Below, piece after piece: positions 59,995 to 64,000 of a DNA stretch of 64,000 nt (positions within the stretch are counted from its first letter, which is position 1; every line of letters begins with the position of its first letter). The notes beneath the pieces were generated by a model. The model was not told where the DNA came from and ran no database searches. It saw only the letters and a list, made by a program, of their open reading frames with translations. This DNA is from an uncultured Methanobrevibacter sp. (GTDB lineage: Archaea; Methanobacteriota; Methanobacteria; Methanobacteriales; Methanobacteriaceae): the NCBI RefSeq assembly GCF_900314695.1, contig NZ_OMWD01000004.1:21820-85819 (forward strand), in the 5' to 3' direction. Both the position numbers and the translations under genes were made by a program.

Positions 59995-61614
59995 TTAAGC
60001 TGTGGAATTGGTTCTGGTCCAATCACAGATGTTAATTAAAATATCATTTCCTAAACCGTCAGGCTGTTCACCAATATCGATTCCATCTTTAATGAAGTAG
60101 TTGTAGTCATAGTTGACCAACCATACGAATGGAGCATCTCCAGCAGGTCCCCATCCTCCACCATTAACATTAGCGGATTGAGACCATAATGTATTAGCTG
60201 CATTCAAGTCACTGGAATGCATTGCATCATCCATTAATTTATCGGAATCAGTATTGTTGTATAAGTTAGGGTTCATATAGAATCCATCAGCTTCTTTACT
60301 GTGATATTGTTGATAGATGGATTTATATGGGTCTGGAGAAGTTTGTTGCATCAATGCAGCTGAAGAGTACATGTTTGCATAAATAGTATCCCAGTCAGCA
60401 CCAACTAAGTTAACTTCAATTCCTATTTCTTTTGCCTGTTCAGCAAATACGGTTGATAAAGATTGTCTGTCAAGATATTTAGGTGGGTAATATAGGTCAA
60501 AGGATGCTTTTACACCGTTTTTCTCTACGATTCCATCACCATTAGTATCATTCCAACCACCATCTTTTAAGATTTGTTTTGCCTTATTAACATCACTGTC
60601 GTTAACTTTAGCGGCGGGATTTGCATAATCTCTTGTATCTACACCAGTATATTCAGGGGTAGCGTGTCCGGAGAATATTTCATCACACATTGTTTGACGG
60701 TTTACTCCAACATTTAATGCTTCCCTAATTGCCTTATCCGCAGTTACATTGTTACCGATTTTAGCAGTTCCGTTCCAAGATTTTCCTGTATCATTTTGAT
60801 AAGGTAAAGATACACCTTGTGCCCTACCTGCTGACTTTTCAACAAATTGATATCCGTCAACACTTTGGTTTAATGAAGAGGTTGCTACAGGAACTACATC
60901 AACTTTACCAGATTTAGCTAATTCCAACCAAGTTGATTCTTCAGGGAATAAAAGAGTAAGTTGAGTGAAGTATGGTTTTTTATCATAATAATTAGGATTT
61001 ACTTTGAATATGGCTTGTTGGCCTTTATCCCAATGATCCAATACATAAGGACCTGTACCGATTGGATGTTCTCCATAGGTATTGTTGTCATATGAATCGG
61101 AAGGAATAATACCGACATATCTTAAGTCATAAATAAAGGTAGATCTAGGTTCGACCAATTTAAATTCGACAGTAGTCTTATTTTTAGCAGTTACATTTGC
61201 AATATTAGTTAAATCCAATTCAGACTCAGTATCTTTTGCAGTGTTAAATGTAAATGCCACATCTTCTGCATCAAAAGTGGAATTGTCTGAGAATTTAACG
61301 TCATCTCTAACATTTACAGTCCAAGTTTTTCCGTCACTACTTATTGAATAACCGGTAGCGAGGTCTGGAACTATACTTCCATTCTTATCTGTTTTGAATA
61401 AACAGCTTTGTACTAAAGGATTATAATTTTGGTGTCCACATCCCCATCCAACAAGAGAGCTGAAACCTGCTTCAGGCTCTGGAATATTACTGTGTGCAGC
61501 TACAGTTAAATGAGTAGGGTCATTATCACGTGAACCACCCATTAATGCAAATGCAGCAACAATAATTACAATAATGGCAATGACACCAATAATTATCATT
61601 GTTTTCTTATCCAT
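59995..61614 (-). CDS. family 5 extracellular substrate-binding protein (NikA/DppA-like)
   Basis: A 539-residue binding protein of the Opp/Nik class, held to the membrane by an N-terminal helix (residues 5-25). It has GYSISSDGKTWTVNVRDDVKF and FDAEDVAFTFNTAKD, standard family-5 segments, then HPIGTGPYVLDHWDKG and REALNVGVNRQTMCDEIF. No lipobox Cys. Ligand specificity cannot be read from the sequence; nickel, an opine-type metallophore or peptides are possible. GGTGAAAG precedes the ATG. Two copies of the regulon palindrome lie upstream. It heads the operon with the two permeases and the GNAT. Confidence 0.9.
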   Translation of the reverse strand: MDKKTMIIIGVIAIIVIIVAAFALMGGSRDNDPTHLTVAAHSNIPEPEAGFSSLVGWGCGHQNYNPLVQSCLFKTDKNGSIVPDLATGYSISSDGKTWTVNVRDDVKFSDNSTFDAEDVAFTFNTAKDTESELDLTNIANVTAKNKTTVEFKLVEPRSTFIYDLRYVGIIPSDSYDNNTYGEHPIGTGPYVLDHWDKGQQAIFKVNPNYYDKKPYFTQLTLLFPEESTWLELAKSGKVDVVPVATSSLNQSVDGYQFVEKSAGRAQGVSLPYQNDTGKSWNGTAKIGNNVTADKAIREALNVGVNRQTMCDEIFSGHATPEYTGVDTRDYANPAAKVNDSDVNKAKQILKDGGWNDTNGDGIVEKNGVKASFDLYYPPKYLDRQSLSTVFAEQAKEIGIEVNLVGADWDTIYANMYSSAALMQQTSPDPYKSIYQQYHSKEADGFYMNPNLYNNTDSDKLMDDAMHSSDLNAANTLWSQSANVNGGGWGPAGDAPFVWLVNYDYNYFIKDGIDIGEQPDGLGNDILINICDWTRTNSTA

Positions 61615-61651
61615 TTTCTTTCACCATAAATATAAATTGAATATTAAAATC

Positions 61652-61698
61652 AAAAGTATTACTTTTAATATGATTTTTACTCAAATAGTAATACTTTT
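61652..61698 (-). promoter_or_regulatory. two palindromic operators upstream of the binding-protein gene
   Basis: AAAAGTATTACTTTT (61652-61666) is a perfect odd palindrome. A second copy, AGTAATACTTTT, lies at 61687-61698, 33 bases away centre to centre (about three helical turns). A degenerate copy (AGTAATATA) is at 61719-61727. They sit 40-85 bases upstream of the ATG in an extremely AT-rich promoter. Confidence 0.7.
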
Positions 61699-61903
61699 AT
61701 AATATATTTTAATATTATAGTAATATATTCTTAACAAGAATATAAAAAGATATTTATTACTTTTAAAAATTAGTTGACAATTTAAAAGATGTTTATCCAA
61801 ACCACCAAAGGCTGCTAAAAATATAAACAAAAGAATTCAAAAGATAATAAAAATTAGTTTGTATATAATAAAACAAATAGAATGATTAACAGAAAAATAA
61901 CTG

Positions 61904-61931
61904 AAAAGTAATACTTAAATTAAATTTAAAT
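61904..61931 (+). promoter_or_regulatory. operator and TATA box of the QueG-like gene
   Basis: AAAAGTAATACTT (61904-61916) lies directly upstream of the TATA box TTTAAATATAA (about 61925-61935). The predicted start, about 25 bases further, falls at the ATG of the QueG-like gene, so the mRNA may be leaderless. A protein on the palindrome would cover the TFB recognition element. Confidence 0.6.
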
Positions 61932-61955
61932 ATAACCAGATGTAAATATTTGCCC

Positions 61956-62648
61956 ATGACACTATCCCACAGCTTAAAGAAATACATATTAAGTGAAGGA
62001 GCAACAGAAGTAGGATTTGCAGACATAAGCAAGTTTACACCAAAGAAAGGGTTGAACACAGGTGTTGTTTTTTATATAACATATCCAAAAGAGATTATAA
62101 GAAACATGCAGAATGCCCCAACCAAAGAATATGTCGAAGAATTAGTAAGCCTGAACTCCAGACTAGATGCATTGGGAATGAAATGTGAAGAATACCTGAT
62201 TGGCCAAGGTTTTGATGCTTATGCCCAGACAAAAAAGAGATTGGGAACAGATTTTGGAGAGTTTAACTCATTTGAACTTCCTCATAAAACCATTGCAACA
62301 CGTGCAGGGCTCGGATGGATTGGAAAATCAGCACTATTTACAACAAAAAATTACGGATCCGCACTAAGATTATCCTCAGTTCTGACAAATGCACCATTAG
62401 ATATTGGAAAACCCATAACAAAATCAAAATGCGGAAAATGCATGGAATGTAGAGATGCATGTCTGGGAGGAGCAATAAGTGGAATAGAATGGAACTCAAA
62501 ACTTAAAAGAAATGACTTTTATGATGATAAAAAATGTGAAAAGTATGCATTAAAAGTTTCTGAAGAAAATTTAGGAAAAGCAGATACAGTATGTGGAAAA
62601 TGTATCTTTGCATGCCCACATACACAAAAATATATCAAAAAGCTATAA
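61956..62648 (+). CDS. QueG-like Fe-S protein (epoxyqueuosine reductase family)
   Basis: A 230-residue protein resembling the core of epoxyqueuosine reductase: KTIATRAGLGWIGKSALFTT and GSALRLSSVLTNAPL. Two 4Fe-4S motifs follow: CGKCMECRDAC, and a C-terminal set of CGKCIFACPH with a preceding Cys. It lacks the HEAT-repeat domain of true QueG, so queuosine synthesis is doubtful. Such short forms occur in many anaerobes with no assigned function and could be corrinoid-linked reductases. The ATG at 61956 has no ribosome site. The 3' end overlaps the convergent GNAT by 6 bases. Confidence 0.8.
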   Translation: MTLSHSLKKYILSEGATEVGFADISKFTPKKGLNTGVVFYITYPKEIIRNMQNAPTKEYVEELVSLNSRLDALGMKCEEYLIGQGFDAYAQTKKRLGTDFGEFNSFELPHKTIATRAGLGWIGKSALFTTKNYGSALRLSSVLTNAPLDIGKPITKSKCGKCMECRDACLGGAISGIEWNSKLKRNDFYDDKKCEKYALKVSEENLGKADTVCGKCIFACPHTQKYIKKL

Positions 62649-63203
62649 GTAAATTGCATAACTATAATCATTAGATAAATGAGAAATATCTAATTTTTGT
62701 ATTTTTTTATCCATGTGGACAGTTTCAAGCTCATCATTGGAATCCAGAGCAACCACAAAACCCATTTTTGTCCAAAACTCCAAAGCCCCATCCAAGTTTT
62801 TATGGGTATGCAAATAGATTTTGTCATAACCTGCTTCATTTGCAAAATTTTCAGCTATGGAAAACATTTTTGAAGCCAAACCACAACGCCTAAATCTCTC
62901 GTCAACAAATAGTCTCCATATGCTGGAAGTGGTATCTTTTGAATATAACTGCCTGAACTCTGGAAAATCCTTATCATAAGCCCTTATACCAATTGTTGCA
63001 ATAATCTCACCGGTTTCACCATATGCAACAAAAAAATTATTAATTTTAGGATTAATATAATATTCATCCATTTTTACAATGTCTTGATGCCATTCAGGAA
63101 CATAATCATAGCCAAATTCTTTTTTAATCATCTTAAATAAAAATTTTTGAACATTAACAATTTCATTTGGGTCATTACTCATTGGTCTAATTTCTAAATT
63201 CAT
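62643..63203 (-). CDS. GNAT family N-acetyltransferase, paralogue of 57556-58062
   Basis: A 186-residue GNAT with the same blocks as its paralogue: IRAYDKDFPEFRQLYSKDT, SIWRLFVDERFRRCGLASKM (acetyl-CoA loop), and KIYLHTHKNLDGALEFW. It has a 20-residue C-terminal extension. GGTGATGTC precedes the ATG. It is divergent from the ABC ATPase gene; one copy of the palindrome lies 15 bases upstream of its start. Confidence 0.85.
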   Translation of the reverse strand: MNLEIRPMSNDPNEIVNVQKFLFKMIKKEFGYDYVPEWHQDIVKMDEYYINPKINNFFVAYGETGEIIATIGIRAYDKDFPEFRQLYSKDTTSSIWRLFVDERFRRCGLASKMFSIAENFANEAGYDKIYLHTHKNLDGALEFWTKMGFVVALDSNDELETVHMDKKIQKLDISHLSNDYSYAIYL

Positions 63204-63217
63204 GACATCACCATCAC

Positions 63218-63268
63218 AAAAAGTATTACTAACTATATAATAAATTAATTTAATAAGTAATACTTTTT
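63218..63268. promoter_or_regulatory. two operators between divergent GNAT and ATPase genes
   Basis: AAAAAGTATTACT (63218-63230) and AAGTAATACTTTTT (63255-63268) are two copies of the regulon palindrome, 35 bases apart, in the shared promoter region. A plus-strand TATA box (GTATATAAAA, about 63311-63320) serves the ATPase gene. Confidence 0.7.
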
Positions 63269-63349
63269 AGTAAATTTTGAATAACTTTAATATTGATAAA
63301 GTACAAATTAGTATATAAAATTTGTCATTTTAACTTTAAAGGTGATTTC

Positions 63350-64000
63350 ATGGAGAAGTTATTAGATGTAGAAAATGTTTCGATTTCATTTATTCAATAT
63401 ACCCAAGGATTAAATCAAAGAGATTTAAAAGTTATCACCGATTTAACCCTAGACATATCCGAAGGTGAAATACTGGCAGTATTAGGTTCAAGCGGATCTG
63501 GAAAAAGCCTGCTAGCACACGCAATATTTGGAATACTACCTGAAAATGCAAACCTAAACGGAAAAATAAAATACAAAGGAAAAGAACTAAGCCAAAAAGA
63601 CAAAGAAGAAATAAGAGGAAAAGACATAGCACTAATACCAGCACTAATACCACAATCAGTCAACTTCCTCGACCCACTAATGAAAATATCCGACCAGGCA
63701 ATCGGACAAACCGAAAACGACGAAGAAAAGAAAGACAAAAAGATAAAACAAAGAGAAATCTTTGAACGCTACAATCTTGGTCCGGAAGTGGATGAAATGT
63801 ATCCATTCCAACTTTCCGGAGGAATGGCTAGAAGAGTACTCGTTTCAACAGCATTACTATCCAACCCAAAACTAGTCGTAGCAGACGAACCAACACCAGG
63901 GCTAGACCAAAAAACAGTAAAAGAAACACTAAACCACTTCAAACAAATGAAAGAAGACGGAGTAGGAGTACTACTCATCACACACGACATACACGCAGCA
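63350..64000 (+). CDS. Opp/Nik-type ABC transporter ATPase (NikD/DppD-like), partial
   Basis: The first 217 codons of an ABC ATPase that runs off the window, open throughout. It shows Walker A GSSGSGKS, signature LSGGMARR, Walker B LVVADEPT and H-loop ITHD. Between Walker A and the Q-loop the motif IALIPQS is expanded to IALIPALIPQS by a 12-base direct repeat at about 63627-63650. GGTGAT precedes the ATG. It probably powers the permeases encoded at 58-60 kb on the other strand. Codon choice in 63530-63755 and 63850-64000 favours A/C endings much more than the neighbouring genes. Confidence 0.9.
   Translation, partial: MEKLLDVENVSISFIQYTQGLNQRDLKVITDLTLDISEGEILAVLGSSGSGKSLLAHAIFGILPENANLNGKIKYKGKELSQKDKEEIRGKDIALIPALIPQSVNFLDPLMKISDQAIGQTENDEEKKDKKIKQREIFERYNLGPEVDEMYPFQLSGGMARRVLVSTALLSNPKLVVADEPTPGLDQKTVKETLNHFKQMKEDGVGVLLITHDIHAA

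Overview
The window is archaeal, from a hydrogenotrophic methanogen of the order Methanobacteriales, most probably a Methanobrevibacter. The evidence is low GC (about one third), Shine-Dalgarno sites reading AGGAGGTGAT or its 3' half GGTGAT, TATA-box promoters, an archaeal histone, a thermosome, Nob1, Hel308, archaeal Elp3, tetraether and CDP-archaeol synthases, heterodisulfide reductase HdrBC, methanofuran genes (mfnD, mfnF) and six methanogenesis-marker genes (mmp2, 3, 5, 6, 15, 17). The species cannot be fixed from the sequence. I see no rRNA, CRISPR array, insertion sequence or prophage.

Layout. 0-9.5 kb: hdrCB with an unusual acidic HdrC extension, a divergent TGT/ArcS-like gene, coiled-coil and tiny genes, a 3-hydroxyacyl-CoA dehydrogenase, and divergent dphB/trm5. 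9.8-13 kb: mtnA with a structured leader, Mn-dependent pyrophosphatase, nifB. 13-21.5 kb: the mmp3-6-5-15-17 operon reading into nifB, a secreted nuclease, mmp2, DUF2117 and nob1. 21.8-29.5 kb: three tandem HTH regulators and moaB, pyrE, exonuclease VII (xseAB, a bacterial-type enzyme), cbiZ, thermosome. 29.8-38.3 kb: a 31-residue-repeat coiled-coil protein, lysC-dapA-dapB-asd, rps17e, aroQ, aroK, a glycosyltransferase. 38.3-39.3 kb: a gene-poor kilobase holding two overlapping mini-ORFs and structured RNA signals. 39.3-50.9 kb: cbiD, thioredoxin-like protein, hel308, elp3, deoC, tRNA-Val and tRNA-Phe, histone, mtaB, leuD/hacB, tes. 51-57 kb: a permease remnant, carS, mfnF, mfnD, wecB, truA. 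57.5-64 kb: an Opp/Nik-type ABC transporter split over two strands, two paralogous GNAT acetyltransferases and a QueG-like Fe-S protein.

How the genes work together. Much of the window serves methanogenesis: the terminal disulfide reductase (HdrBC), methanofuran synthesis (MfnD, MfnF), probably coenzyme B precursor synthesis (LeuD/HacB) and maturation of methyl-coenzyme M reductase (mmp genes). NifB directly after mmp17 fits the reported need of the MCR activation complex for NifB-type iron-sulfur-carbide clusters. A second theme is lysine/threonine and aromatic amino-acid synthesis.

The strongest candidate for an undescribed system is the right end. A palindromic site, AAAAGTAWTACTTTT, occurs in seven full or near-full copies within about 6.3 kb around the transporter, both GNATs and the QueG-like gene, and defines a local regulon, perhaps for a metal or metal chelate. 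Other regulatory palindromes sit upstream of hdrC, the thermosome, the FilR1-type regulator and the 108-residue gene at 9.1-9.5 kb. Starts were chosen by Shine-Dalgarno position and often differ from the longest open frame.
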